Positions 45,576 to 54,361 of a DNA stretch of 64,000 nt are shown one piece after another. Position numbers and translations under genes: made by a program. Source of the stretch: Longimicrobiales bacterium (GTDB lineage Bacteria; Gemmatimonadota; Gemmatimonadetes; Longimicrobiales; Gaopeijiaceae); contig OY282361.1 of assembly GCA_958295645.1 (NCBI GenBank), positions 1,516,501 through 1,580,500 of the forward strand, read 5' to 3'. Every line of letters starts with the position of its first letter. Within the stretch, counting starts at the first letter, position 1. The notes below the pieces were generated by a model that was not told where the DNA came from, made no database searches, and worked only from the letters and a program-made list of their open reading frames with translations.

Positions 45576-46813
45576 ACCTCCTCGCCGGGACGCCGCCCCG
45601 ACGCCTTGAGCGCCTCGCGAATGCACCCCATTTCGGGGCCGTTGGGGTCGTAGGACCGCCAAATGACGGAGGCCGGGTCCACCCCCGAAGGCCGCGCGAA
45701 GGGAATCTTGGCGGAACAGTCGAGGCCCACCCCGAGATGCTGCGCCACCGCCATCGAGATCTTCTGGCTGTTCCCCCGCAGGTGATGCGCACCGGCCACG
45801 AACCGCAGCACGGGCTCGCCTTCGGCCGTCCACACCACGTCGCGCGCCTCGGCAAGATCCTGGGCGGGCGCGACCGGGCGGTGCGCGATCTCCACGAAGC
45901 CTTCGCTCATCACGAACTTCCTGGTGGCCAAGTAGTTGCGCACGGTCGCCTGCAGCACGCCGAAGCGCTCCGGGATGTCGTCGAGCAGCGTCTGGACCTC
46001 CATCTTGCCGCCCTCGCGCTCGATCCGCTTGAGTATCTCCGACACCACGCCCTCGTAGGGCTCGTCCGTCCATGTGTGCAGTCCCCACCGGTCCTTCGTG
46101 AGGCGGACGAAGCTCGCGTCCGAAGACAGGAGGCTCGACAACGTGGTGTTGTTCGGCAGGTCGGCCAAGCGGGCGATTTCTTCGCGGACCAGCGGCACGC
46201 CGGCCTCCTCCAGAGCGAGCGCGACCCGGGCGCGCCGGGTGTCGCGCAACACCAGATTGACGCGTATGCGGATCAGGCCCGCGTTGCGAATCGCGGGCTC
46301 CCACCGCGCCCCCGCACCCACTTCCACCGCCTCGCGCAACGCGTCTTCGTCGACGACGCCGACCCTGTTGGCGAAGCGGGGCGCCCTCTGGCGTATCTCC
46401 TCGACGAAGTCCCGAAAGACGCGGTTGCCCACCACCCCCTCCATCACGACGTAGCCGGCCGCGTCCGTGACGGCCACCTCGACGGCCTTCCTCCAGCGGG
46501 GCGGCGCATCTCCCACCAGCTCCTCGAGGGCCTCGCGGAAGTCGCCGACGTCCGCGACCTGCCCCAAGACCGCCCGAAGCCACCGGACTCCCTGGCCCAC
46601 CAGGTCGCGAGTGCTGGACTCCACCTTCCAACGCAGGTTCGCCTCCAGCTGGCGGGTCCGCTCTCGGCTGATGCCGAATTCGTCGCCGAGCGCGGCGAGC
46701 TTCTCGGGCTTGCGGGCGTAGGTTCGCCGCAGGGCGATGATTCGGCGCCGCTCGTCCAGGGAGGCCAGCGCCCTTCCGAACTCGTGTCCTATCTGGATTG
46801 GGCTTTGCACCAC
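45479..46813 (-). CDS. Sigma-70 region 4-like HTH and HARE-HTH-like regulator
   Basis: About 444 residues from the GTG at 46813. Residues about 15-60 resemble sigma region 4.2 (RRTYARKPEKLAALGDEF, GISRERTRQLE), with no sigma region 2. In the middle lie paired winged-helix-like modules: VREEIARLADLPNNTTLSSL leading to KDRWGLHTW, a HARE-HTH-type ending. The C-terminal about 130 residues (VLRFVAGAHHLRG; EVYLLLDPGGLRLLDSW) are not recognised. A furthest-upstream TTG coincides with the -35 box of a good promoter, so a downstream start is favoured. Not a standard sigma factor; a transcription or nucleoid-associated regulator is likely. Divergent from the aminotransferase gene. Confidence 0.7.
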   Translation of the reverse strand: MVQSPIQIGHEFGRALASLDERRRIIALRRTYARKPEKLAALGDEFGISRERTRQLEANLRWKVESSTRDLVGQGVRWLRAVLGQVADVGDFREALEELVGDAPPRWRKAVEVAVTDAAGYVVMEGVVGNRVFRDFVEEIRQRAPRFANRVGVVDEDALREAVEVGAGARWEPAIRNAGLIRIRVNLVLRDTRRARVALALEEAGVPLVREEIARLADLPNNTTLSSLLSSDASFVRLTKDRWGLHTWTDEPYEGVVSEILKRIEREGGKMEVQTLLDDIPERFGVLQATVRNYLATRKFVMSEGFVEIAHRPVAPAQDLAEARDVVWTAEGEPVLRFVAGAHHLRGNSQKISMAVAQHLGVGLDCSAKIPFARPSGVDPASVIWRSYDPNGPEMGCIREALKASGRRPGEEVYLLLDPGGLRLLDSWPEPLDGASEGVPRQAK

Positions 46814-46856
46814 GAGCCGCCGCCTTGGGGGAAAAGCGAGTGCCTTGCAGGATGGA

Positions 46857-46885
46857 AACATAAAGAAATCGGCTATTCGCGTCAA
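46857..46885 (-). promoter_or_regulatory. Sigma-70-type promoter of the HTH regulator
   Basis: On the minus strand TTGACG (46885-46880) and TATGTT (46862-46857) are separated by 17 bp. The predicted transcription start near 46850 lies about 37 bp before the GTG at 46813 and downstream of the TTG and ATG at 46885 and 46861, so it decides the start choice. Confidence 0.6.
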
Positions 46886-46976
46886 TTCCCCGTTACGTTA
46901 TTCGCCTTGGTGCGACATCAGGGGCGCCTCCTCGTCCCGTTCCGACATCCTTCCGCCCACCGAACGCCACTGCCCG

Positions 46977-48137
46977 ATGAGCCAGCGCACCGCGGTCCGC
47001 ACGCATTCCTTCACCGAGTCCGTGATCCGCGAAATGACGCGGGTGGCGCGCGAGCACGAGGCGATCAACCTCGCTCAGGGCTTTCCCGACTTCCCGGCAC
47101 CGCAGCTCCTGAAGGACGCCGCCTGCCGGGCGATCCAGGACGACGTCAACCAGTACGCGACGACGTGGGGCACGGACTCGCTGCGAGGCGCGGTCGCGGA
47201 TCAGTATGCGCGCTGGTACGGCATGGAAGTGGACCCGGAGCGCGAGATCACGGTCACCTGCGGGGCTACGGAGGCGATGGCGGCCGTCATGCTCGCCACC
47301 GTGAATCCCGGCGACGAGGTCGTCGTCTTGGAGCCGTTCTACGAGAACTACGGTCCCGACGCGGCGCTGTCCGGAGCGAGGCCGGTGTTCCTGCCACTCT
47401 CGGCGCCCGGCTTCCGTCTCGACCCGGACCGCTTGAAGGCGGCGGTCACGGAGAAGACCAGAGCCGTCGTGATCAACACGCCCAACAACCCGTCGGGCCG
47501 GGTGCTGGACCGCGAAGAGACCCAGGCCGTCGCCGATCTCTGCGTGGAGCGGGACGTTCTGGCCGTCACCGACGAGATCTACGAGCACATCGTCTACGAC
47601 GGCGAGCATCTGCCGCTGGCCCGGATGCCGGGGATGCGCGACCGAACCATCGTCGTCTCCGGCCTGTCGAAGACCTTCAGCGTCACCGGATGGCGCATCG
47701 GAACCATCGTCGCGCCGCCCGACCTCACCTCGGCGATCCGCAAGGTGCACGACTTCCTCACGGTGGGGGCGCCGGCGCCGTTGCAGAAGGCCTGCGCGGA
47801 GGGGTTGTGCAAGCTGGGGGACGACTACTACCGGGAGATGGCCGCCGACTACCGAAGCCGGCGCGACATTCTCCACGCCGGTCTCCGGGAGGCCGGGTTC
47901 GACTGCGGCAAGCCCGAGGGCGCCTACTACATCATGGCGGACTTCTCGCGCTTGAGCTCGCTCGACGACACCGCCTTCAGCAAGTTCTTGGCGCGGGAGT
48001 GCGGCGTGGCCCCGGTGCCCGGCTCCTCGTTCTTCAGCCGCCCGCAAGACGGCGCCCGCCTCGTTCGGTTCGCGTTTTGCAAGCAACGTTCCACGCTCGA
48101 CCAAGCCGCCGGCAAGCTGTCCCGCTTCTTCGGCTGA
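46977..48137 (+). CDS. Fold-type I aminotransferase (methionine/aspartate/kynurenine type)
   Basis: A 386-residue class I/II aminotransferase. Motifs are INLAQGFPDFPAPQLL, VTCGATEAMAAVM, INTPNNPSGRVLD, VTDEIYEHIVYDG, the PLP lysine in SGLSKTFSVTGWRIG and the C-terminal VRFAFCK with the carboxylate-binding Arg. The AQGFPDF and NPSGR segments are typical of YbdL/KAT II-like methionine or kynurenine aminotransferases. The specific substrate cannot be told. It is monocistronic, divergent from the HTH regulator. Confidence 0.9.
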   Translation: MSQRTAVRTHSFTESVIREMTRVAREHEAINLAQGFPDFPAPQLLKDAACRAIQDDVNQYATTWGTDSLRGAVADQYARWYGMEVDPEREITVTCGATEAMAAVMLATVNPGDEVVVLEPFYENYGPDAALSGARPVFLPLSAPGFRLDPDRLKAAVTEKTRAVVINTPNNPSGRVLDREETQAVADLCVERDVLAVTDEIYEHIVYDGEHLPLARMPGMRDRTIVVSGLSKTFSVTGWRIGTIVAPPDLTSAIRKVHDFLTVGAPAPLQKACAEGLCKLGDDYYREMAADYRSRRDILHAGLREAGFDCGKPEGAYYIMADFSRLSSLDDTAFSKFLARECGVAPVPGSSFFSRPQDGARLVRFAFCKQRSTLDQAAGKLSRFFG

Positions 48138-48182
48138 CCCGCGCTTCGGGCTCCGCGCCCGCTCCGGCCCGGTTCGCCCTCG

Positions 48183-50720
48183 TCAGTCGCCCGCCTCGCG
48201 CAGGACGGCGAGCGGCGCGTGGCGGCTCCTTCCCCGGCCGCTCGCGACCCCCACCAGAACGGCGAGAGCGACCACCGCCAGCCACAGCAGAAGCGCGGCG
48301 CCCAGGTCGGGCACGTAGCGCATCTCGAAGAGGTGCATCGACAGCAGCCAGCTGGCCGCAACCGACAACGCGCCTCCGGCCAGCGCCGCCAGCGAACCCA
48401 GGGCCGCGTACTCGCTGAGCAAGATCAAGCGGATCTGGCGACCCCGTCCCCCCAGCACCCGCAAGAGCGCGCCCTCGCGAGTGCGTTGCGCCCGCGTGGA
48501 GGCGATCGACCCCGCCATGACGACCAGCCCCGCCCCGCTGCACAGGGCCGCCAGCAGCCCGACGACGCCGAGCGCCTTGCCCAAGACGGACTCGATCGTC
48601 TCGCGGATCGACAGCAGATCCAGCACCGAAACGTTGGGATGGTTGCGCACGAGCGCCTGCTGGAACTCGGCGCGGGCCGAGTCCCCCGGCACCTTGGCCG
48701 TCGCGATGCTCGTGCGCGGCGCGTCGTCCAGCGTGCCCGGCTCGAAGACGGCGAAGAAGTTCATGTCGAAGCCGTCCCAGTCCACGTCGCGCAGGCTGGA
48801 CACGGCACTGAGGACTTCGCCGCCCCCGATCCGCCAGGCGATCTCGTCGCCCACCCCGACGCGGAGGTCCTCCGCCACCCCCACCGCCAAGGAGACGCGG
48901 GCCACCACCGAATCGGCCGGAGCGGCCTCGTCCCACCACTCTCCCGCAACGACCACTTCGGTCGCCTTCAGGTCCCGGCGGAACGTGTTGCGGTACTCGT
49001 TGCGGAGCGCCCAGCGGGACGGACGATCCCTCGCCGCCGTGTCGGCCAAGATGTCCGCGACGGCGCGCCCGTTGATGCCGCTGATGCGCGCCGCCACCAT
49101 CGGCACCAGCTCCGCCTCGGCCTCCGAGTACTCCGCGAGCAATCGGCCGACGTCCGCCTCCTGGTTCGGCTGAACGTCGAAGACGATCATGTCCGCCGCG
49201 TTCAGCTCCACGGACAGCTCCCGCATCATGTTGCGCTGAAGTTGCGATATCGCACCCACCACGAAGACGCCGGAACCGAGCGCCAGCACGACGGCCACGG
49301 TCTGGTTGCCCGGACGAAACAGGTTGGCGACCCCCTGGCGCAGGGCGTAGCCCGCTCGTTTGGGAAAGAACCGGCGCGTGGCGCGAACCAGAACGGCGGC
49401 CACGCACCACAGGACGCCCGTCCCGCCGGCCAGCGCCACGGCGAAGGCCACGCCCGCGGCCGCGTTGGGCGCTTCGTAGATGGTCAGCGCCAGAACGGTG
49501 ACGGCCAGCGCGACCAGCGCGGCGGCCCTTGCCCAGTCCCGGCGGGGAGGCGCCTCGGCGGTATGGCGCAAGGCCTGGAGCGGGGCGACCCTGCGAAGGC
49601 CCAGCAACGGCAACAGGGCGAAGACGAAGGCCACCCAAGCGCCCAGAAACAGCCCGAAGCCCACTGCCGCCGCCGAGACCTCGGGCGTCACGTCCACCGG
49701 CAGCACGTCCACCACGAAGAGCGGCAGGAACCGCTGCATCGCCACGCCCCCCGCAACTCCCGCCACTGCGCCCAGGCAGCCCATCCCCGTGGCCTGCAGC
49801 AGGTAGGTGGCGAAGACCTGCCGGCGGGTGGCGCCCAGGCAGAGGAGAACCGCAGCCGGAGTCAGCTTGCCGCGGACGTACACGTTGACCGCGCTGCCGA
49901 CGCCCCCGCCGCCCAGCAGCAGCGCCGCCAGCCCCACGAGGCCCAGAAAGTCCGCCAGGAAATCGGCCGAACGCGTGAGCGACCGAGCCTGCTCCCGGGG
50001 CGTCCGAAACGAGACGTCGGCGGCGCGCAGAACGTCCTCGTGCGCCTCCTCGACCTCGTCCGGGTCCAAGCCGACGGGAAGACGCAGGTAGGCGCTGTGG
50101 CGCGCCAAGCTCCCAAAGGCCAGCAACCCCGTCTCGGCGAACAGGTCCATGCCGGCGAACACGCGGGGGCCCGCGGCCGCCTGCAGCCCGATGTCCGTCG
50201 GGAGCCCTTCGACCGTGCCCAGGATCGGCGCCCGGGCCGCGCCCAGCAGCAAGGTGTCTCCCAGTTCGGCGTCCAGCTGCACGAGCAACGGCGGGTCCAC
50301 GAGCACGCCGTCCAGTTCGTCCAGCCGCTCCCAGAGTCCGCCGGGCCGGGTCTCGACGCTGCCGTGGTAGGGGAATCCCGGCTCCACGCCCCGCAGGCGC
50401 ACCAGCCGCGTGCGGCCGCTCTCCTCCGCCAGCGCCATCGAGGCCAGGCTGGCGACGCGCGAGACTTCCGCGCCCAGCGCGGTCAGCGAGTCGAGGACGG
50501 CGGTCACCGAGTCCGGAAACGGGCGGTTGGCCGACAGGCGGGCGTCGGCGCCCAGCAGGCTCTTGTTGTCCTCCTCGATCGAACGGACGACATCGTTGCG
50601 GAACGAGTGGAGCGCCACCAACGCCGCGACGCCGATGCTGATCGACGTCATGTGGACGCCCAGCCGCCGCAGCGCGAACCGCCATTCCCGCCGGGCCATT
50701 CGGAAGGCGAACGGGACCAC
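48183..50720 (-). CDS. FtsX-type ABC permease, YbbP-like
   Basis: An 845-residue MacB/LolCE-like permease with two FtsX domains. An N-terminal span (HMTSISIGVAALVALHSF) is followed by a periplasmic domain of roughly 200 residues, spans around residues 250-450 (FLADFLGLVGLAALLLGGGG; VFATYLLQATGMGCLGAVAG), a second FtsX half from about residue 490 and final spans near ALGVVGLLAALCSGAGLVVM. The size and ten-span layout match E. coli YbbP. The ATP-binding gene ends 3 bp before its start. In relatives the complex pulls hydrophobic molecules from the membrane for a periplasmic hydrolase. Confidence 0.88.
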   Translation of the reverse strand: MVPFAFRMARREWRFALRRLGVHMTSISIGVAALVALHSFRNDVVRSIEEDNKSLLGADARLSANRPFPDSVTAVLDSLTALGAEVSRVASLASMALAEESGRTRLVRLRGVEPGFPYHGSVETRPGGLWERLDELDGVLVDPPLLVQLDAELGDTLLLGAARAPILGTVEGLPTDIGLQAAAGPRVFAGMDLFAETGLLAFGSLARHSAYLRLPVGLDPDEVEEAHEDVLRAADVSFRTPREQARSLTRSADFLADFLGLVGLAALLLGGGGVGSAVNVYVRGKLTPAAVLLCLGATRRQVFATYLLQATGMGCLGAVAGVAGGVAMQRFLPLFVVDVLPVDVTPEVSAAAVGFGLFLGAWVAFVFALLPLLGLRRVAPLQALRHTAEAPPRRDWARAAALVALAVTVLALTIYEAPNAAAGVAFAVALAGGTGVLWCVAAVLVRATRRFFPKRAGYALRQGVANLFRPGNQTVAVVLALGSGVFVVGAISQLQRNMMRELSVELNAADMIVFDVQPNQEADVGRLLAEYSEAEAELVPMVAARISGINGRAVADILADTAARDRPSRWALRNEYRNTFRRDLKATEVVVAGEWWDEAAPADSVVARVSLAVGVAEDLRVGVGDEIAWRIGGGEVLSAVSSLRDVDWDGFDMNFFAVFEPGTLDDAPRTSIATAKVPGDSARAEFQQALVRNHPNVSVLDLLSIRETIESVLGKALGVVGLLAALCSGAGLVVMAGSIASTRAQRTREGALLRVLGGRGRQIRLILLSEYAALGSLAALAGGALSVAASWLLSMHLFEMRYVPDLGAALLLWLAVVALAVLVGVASGRGRSRHAPLAVLREAGD

Positions 50721-50723
50721 CCC

Positions 50724-51452
50724 TTAGCGCTCCTCCGCGCCTGCCGCCGGCGCCGCCCCGTCCTGCACGACGCGCCCGCCGGCGAGCCGCACGATGCGGT
50801 CGGCCCGGGCCGCCAGATCGGTGTCGTGCGTCACCAGCACGAGCGTGGTGCCCGCGCTCCGGTTCAGCTCCTCCATGATCGCGACCACGCGGGCGCCCGT
50901 CTCCGCGTCCAAGTTCCCCGTGGGCTCGTCGGCGAACAGCACCCGGGGCTGGTTCGCGAAGGCGCGCGCCAACGCGACCCGCTGTCGCTCTCCGCCCGAG
51001 AGCTGCACGGGATAGTGGTGAGCCCTGTCCGCCAGTCCCACCCGGTCGAGCAGGTCCCGAGCGGTCTCCCGGACGCGCCGGGCCGCCCCCCGCCCCTTCC
51101 CCGCAAGCTCCGCCGGCACCAGGACGTTCTCCAACGCGGTCAAGGTCGGCAGCAGATGGAAGGTCTGGAAGACGAACCCGATGTGGTTGACCCTGAAGCG
51201 CGCGCGTTCATCTTCTGTCATGGTTGCCAGGTCGCAGCCGTCGAGCACCACGCTGCCGGCCGTCGGCCGGTCGAGCCCCGCCAGGAGACCCAACAGTGTC
51301 GTCTTCCCGCTACCCGACGGCCCCACGACGGCGACGAACGCGCGCGCGCCGATGTCGAGGTCGACGCCGCTCAGCACCTCGAGCGGCCGGCCGCCGCTCA
51401 TGAAGGTTCGGCAGAGGTCGCGGGCCTTGATCACCGCTTGGTCGTCGCTCAC
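50724..51452 (-). CDS. ABC ATPase, YbbA/LolD-like
   Basis: A 242-residue ATPase with Walker A VGPSGSGKTTLLGLLAG, Q-loop IGFVFQTFHLLPTLTALENV, signature LSGGERQRVALARAFA, Walker B VLFADEPTGNLD and switch VLVTHDTDLA. The Q-loop and NLD features are those of the MacB/LolD/YbbA group. The GTG at 51452 gives a natural N-terminus (SDDQAVIKARDLCRTF). It is coupled to the FtsX-type permease and its 5' end is only 37 bp from the 5' end of the esterase gene on the other strand. Confidence 0.9.
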   Translation of the reverse strand: MSDDQAVIKARDLCRTFMSGGRPLEVLSGVDLDIGARAFVAVVGPSGSGKTTLLGLLAGLDRPTAGSVVLDGCDLATMTEDERARFRVNHIGFVFQTFHLLPTLTALENVLVPAELAGKGRGAARRVRETARDLLDRVGLADRAHHYPVQLSGGERQRVALARAFANQPRVLFADEPTGNLDAETGARVVAIMEELNRSAGTTLVLVTHDTDLAARADRIVRLAGGRVVQDGAAPAAGAEER

Positions 51453-51489
51453 CGGCGCGTCGCTCGCGAGGACTGCACGCACAGCGGCC

Positions 51490-52332
51490 GTGCGCCTGCG
51501 GCTGCGACTTCCGGCTGGAGCCGCGTGGCCGTGCGGGGCCGCGTGCTGGGCCTTGGCCGCGTGCCTGGCCCTGGCCGGATGCCTAGCCCTGGCCGCGTGC
51601 GGCGAACGGCAGAACGACGCTGGCGGGCGCCCGCCGGAGGCCGAAGCGCCCGGCATGGAATCGCCGTCCGCGAACTCAGTGGCCACCCCCGCAAACCGTG
51701 TCGCCGCCGAGGAGCGCGAAGCCGACACGGAGCACAACGACGCTCCGCACGTCGTCTTCCTGGGGACGAGCCTGACGGCCGGCTACGGCCTGGAGTCGCC
51801 CGACTCGGCGTATCCGGCGCGGGTCGGCCGCCGGCTGGAGGCGGCGGGCTACCGCTACCGAGTGGCCAACGCGGGAACGAGCGGCGACACGTCGGCCGGC
51901 GGGCGGGCGCGGCTGGACGGGCTGTTGGAGCGCTACGGCGCGTCATTGTCGGTCCTGGTGGTCGAACTGGGGGCAAACGACGGCCTGCGGGGCCGCGACA
52001 CCGAAGCCCTATACGAGAACTTGCGCTGGATTTCCGCGGAGACGCTGAGACGGGCGCCGGATGCCGACGTGGTGATCGCGAGCATGGAGGCGCCGCCCAA
52101 CATGGGACCGGCCTACGCGGCGCGGTTCCGCGAAGTCTTCGGGCGCGCGGCCCGGGACGCAGGCGCGACGCTGGCCCCGTTCCTTCTCGAGGGGGTGGCC
52201 GCCGTCCCGGAGCTCAACCAAGGCGACCGCATCCACCCGAACGCCGAAGGACACGAAGTCCTGGCCCGCAACATCTGGTCCGTGCTGGCGGAGCGCCTGG
52301 CGAGCCGCTGCCGCGCGGACGGGGCCTGCTGA
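51490..52332 (+). CDS. TesA-like SGNH arylesterase lipoprotein
   Basis: About 280 residues from a GTG at 51490. A repetitive hydrophobic signal (ALAACLALAGCLALAAC) gives a lipobox LAAC. SGNH blocks are present: the nucleophile in LGTSLTAGYG (GDSL appears as GTSL), Gly in NAGTSGDTSAGG, Asn in LVVELGANDGL, and Asp-His in DRIHPNAEGH. TesA-type esterases hydrolyse acyl esters or thioesters in the periplasm. Divergent pairing with YbbA/YbbP-like genes repeats the E. coli tesA-ybbAP arrangement. An internal ATG at 51655 is a less likely start since it would drop the signal. Confidence 0.85.
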   Translation: MRLRLRLPAGAAWPCGAACWALAACLALAGCLALAACGERQNDAGGRPPEAEAPGMESPSANSVATPANRVAAEEREADTEHNDAPHVVFLGTSLTAGYGLESPDSAYPARVGRRLEAAGYRYRVANAGTSGDTSAGGRARLDGLLERYGASLSVLVVELGANDGLRGRDTEALYENLRWISAETLRRAPDADVVIASMEAPPNMGPAYAARFREVFGRAARDAGATLAPFLLEGVAAVPELNQGDRIHPNAEGHEVLARNIWSVLAERLASRCRADGAC

Positions 52333-52365
52333 CCGTGGCGACATGCGCGCCGGCCCCGGCCTGAC

Positions 52366-53058
52366 ATGCGCGGGCCGATCAAGTGGGCCGCCCGCTTCCT
52401 CGCTTTGGGCGCGCTGGGGGCCGCGGCGTTCCTGGTCGTGGGCCTGCTGCTGCCGGGCCGGGCCGAGGTCGTGCGGTCCGTCGAGATCGACGCCGCTCCC
52501 GAAGACGTCTTCCCGCTGGTGGCCGATCTCGACGCCTGGCTGGCATGGACTCCCTGGGGGGAGGTCGAGTCCCGCGTAGAAGGCCGTTCGTCCGGGGTCG
52601 GCGCTCGGCGCGTCTGGGACGACGAGGCAATGGGTTCGGGGAGCCTGACTCTCGTGAACGTGGTTCCGCCCGCCCGAGTGGAGTACGTGGCGGAAGTGGC
52701 GGACGGCCGCATGCGCTTCGAAGGAACGATCTCCGTCGAGGCGAGCAGCTCCGCGCCGGCCGGGAACGGCGGATCGACGGTCGTCTGGACGGAGCGGGCC
52801 GATCTGGGCTGGAATCCCCTGCTCGGCTGGACCGCTCTCACGCTGGAGGACTCCCAGGGCAGACAACTGAGCACCAGCCTCGGACGGCTCAAGGCGCTCG
52901 TGGAGCAAGACCGCGCGACACCGCCTACAACCGGGACATCGCCAGAGCGACGAGTTCCTGGTTCGTCTCGTTCTGCCGCATCACGCGCAACAGCTTTTCC
53001 ATCGCGTCGGCGGGCGGCAAGTCCGACAGCTGTCGCCTCATCGCGTGCGACACCTTGA
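52366..53058 (+). CDS. SRPBCC-family membrane-anchored protein
   Basis: A 230-residue protein. One N-terminal span (RFLALGALGAAAFLVVGLLL) anchors an SRPBCC fold (VVRSVEIDAAPEDVFPLVAD; RVEYVAEVADGRMRFEGT; ending LSTSLGRLKALVEQD), a hydrophobic-ligand pocket often tied to lipid or polyketide chemistry. The fold ends near residue 185; the final 45 residues are low-complexity and encoded antisense to the end of rho, so the frame overlaps rho by 134 bp. It starts 33 bp after tesA and is probably cotranscribed. Confidence 0.78.
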   Translation: MRGPIKWAARFLALGALGAAAFLVVGLLLPGRAEVVRSVEIDAAPEDVFPLVADLDAWLAWTPWGEVESRVEGRSSGVGARRVWDDEAMGSGSLTLVNVVPPARVEYVAEVADGRMRFEGTISVEASSSAPAGNGGSTVVWTERADLGWNPLLGWTALTLEDSQGRQLSTSLGRLKALVEQDRATPPTTGTSPERRVPGSSRSAASRATAFPSRRRAASPTAVASSRATP

Positions 53059-54361
53059 GCGCGTCCCTGGGCAACAGCAACTCTTCCTTGCGGGTAGCCG
53101 AAGTCTTGAGGTCGATCGCGGGAAAGACGCGCCGGTCGGCCAGCTCGCGGCTCAGCACGAGTTCGCTGTTCCCGGTGCCCTTGAACTCCTCGAAGATCAC
53201 TTGGTCCATGCGCGATCCCGTGTCCACGAGAGCGGTGCCGATGATCGTCAGCGACCCCCCGCCCTGCTCCGGCTTGATCAGCCGCGCGCTCCCCAGGAAC
53301 CGCTTCGGCTTCTCCAGCGAGTTGGCGTCCAGGCCTCCCGAAAGCGTCCGCCCGCTGCCGCCGGCCACCGTGTTGTGCGCCCGCGCGAGCCGCGTGATCG
53401 AGTCCAGGATGATCACGACGTCCGCGCCCGCCTCGACCCGGCGCCGCGCCCTCTCCAGCGTCATCTCGGCAACTTGGCAGTGCCGCTCCGGCGTCAAGTC
53501 GAAGGTCGACGCCACCACGTCGCCGAAGCCGCAGGCCTCCATTTCCGTGACTTCCTCCGGGCGCTCGTCCACCAGCAGAATCACCAGCTCGCACTCGGGA
53601 TGGTTGGCCACGACGCCTTCCGCCACCGACTGAAGCACGGTCGTCTTGCCGGCCTTGGCGGGCGCCACGATGAGCGCGCGCTGGCCCTTGCCGAACGGAC
53701 AGAACAAGTCGATCACGCGGTTCGTCATGTCGGGCTCGCCCGCAAACGTCCGCCCGCACTCCAGCCGTAGCTGCTCGCGGGGATGCACCGCGGCCAGCCG
53801 GTTGAAGTCCGGCCGCTTGATGGCCTCGTCGGGGGACGCGCCGTTCACCAGCTCCAGGTAACGCAACGGCGGACTCTTGCCGTTGCGGGGACGGCGCCCG
53901 ACGATGCCCGACAGCTCGTCGCCCGTCCTCAAGCCGAACCGCTGGATCAGGCGCGGCCCGACGTAGATGTCCTCCTTGCCCGGCACGTATCCTCCGTCGG
54001 CGCGGCGGATGAACCCCGATCCGGTGGGAAGGACCTCCAGCACGCCCAGCAGCGCGCCGGGCTCGCGGGGCTCGTCGTCGCGGCCAAAGTCGTAGTCGCC
54101 GTCCTGCCGGCGCGGCTTGCGGCGGCGGCCCCGGCCCCGGCGGTGGTGCGGACGCTCGCCGTCGCTTCGGGATTGGGAGCGGCGCCCGGACTGGGGCGCG
54201 GGATCGGTCGCCGTCGCCGATGTGCTCCGGTCGGGTTCCACGGCGGGAGCGGTCGTCCCCGCTGGCGCACTCCCATCGGTTGCTGCGGTGGCGGCGGACT
54301 GGGCCGGTTGTTCTCCGGCTCCCTGCCGTCCTCGAGGTTCGGTCGAGTCTTGGTCGCTCAC
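52925..54361 (-). CDS. rho: Transcription termination factor Rho
   Basis: About 478 residues from the GTG at 54361 (an upstream ATG at 54529 would add 56 unrelated residues). A charged, Arg/Gly-rich leader of about 90 residues precedes the cold-shock-like RNA-binding domain (EVLPTGSGFIRRADGGYVPG, KEDIYVGPRLIQRFGLRTGD). The ATPase has Walker A APAKAGKTT, VILLVDERPEEVTEM, Walker B DVVIILDSITRLARA and the Q/R-loop regions LIKPEQGGGSLTIIGTALVD and GSRMDQVIFEEFKGTGN. Rho translocates along RNA to end transcription. Convergent and overlapping with the SRPBCC gene. Confidence 0.93.
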   Translation of the reverse strand: MSDQDSTEPRGRQGAGEQPAQSAATAATDGSAPAGTTAPAVEPDRSTSATATDPAPQSGRRSQSRSDGERPHHRRGRGRRRKPRRQDGDYDFGRDDEPREPGALLGVLEVLPTGSGFIRRADGGYVPGKEDIYVGPRLIQRFGLRTGDELSGIVGRRPRNGKSPPLRYLELVNGASPDEAIKRPDFNRLAAVHPREQLRLECGRTFAGEPDMTNRVIDLFCPFGKGQRALIVAPAKAGKTTVLQSVAEGVVANHPECELVILLVDERPEEVTEMEACGFGDVVASTFDLTPERHCQVAEMTLERARRRVEAGADVVIILDSITRLARAHNTVAGGSGRTLSGGLDANSLEKPKRFLGSARLIKPEQGGGSLTIIGTALVDTGSRMDQVIFEEFKGTGNSELVLSRELADRRVFPAIDLKTSATRKEELLLPRDALKVSHAMRRQLSDLPPADAMEKLLRVMRQNETNQELVALAMSRL

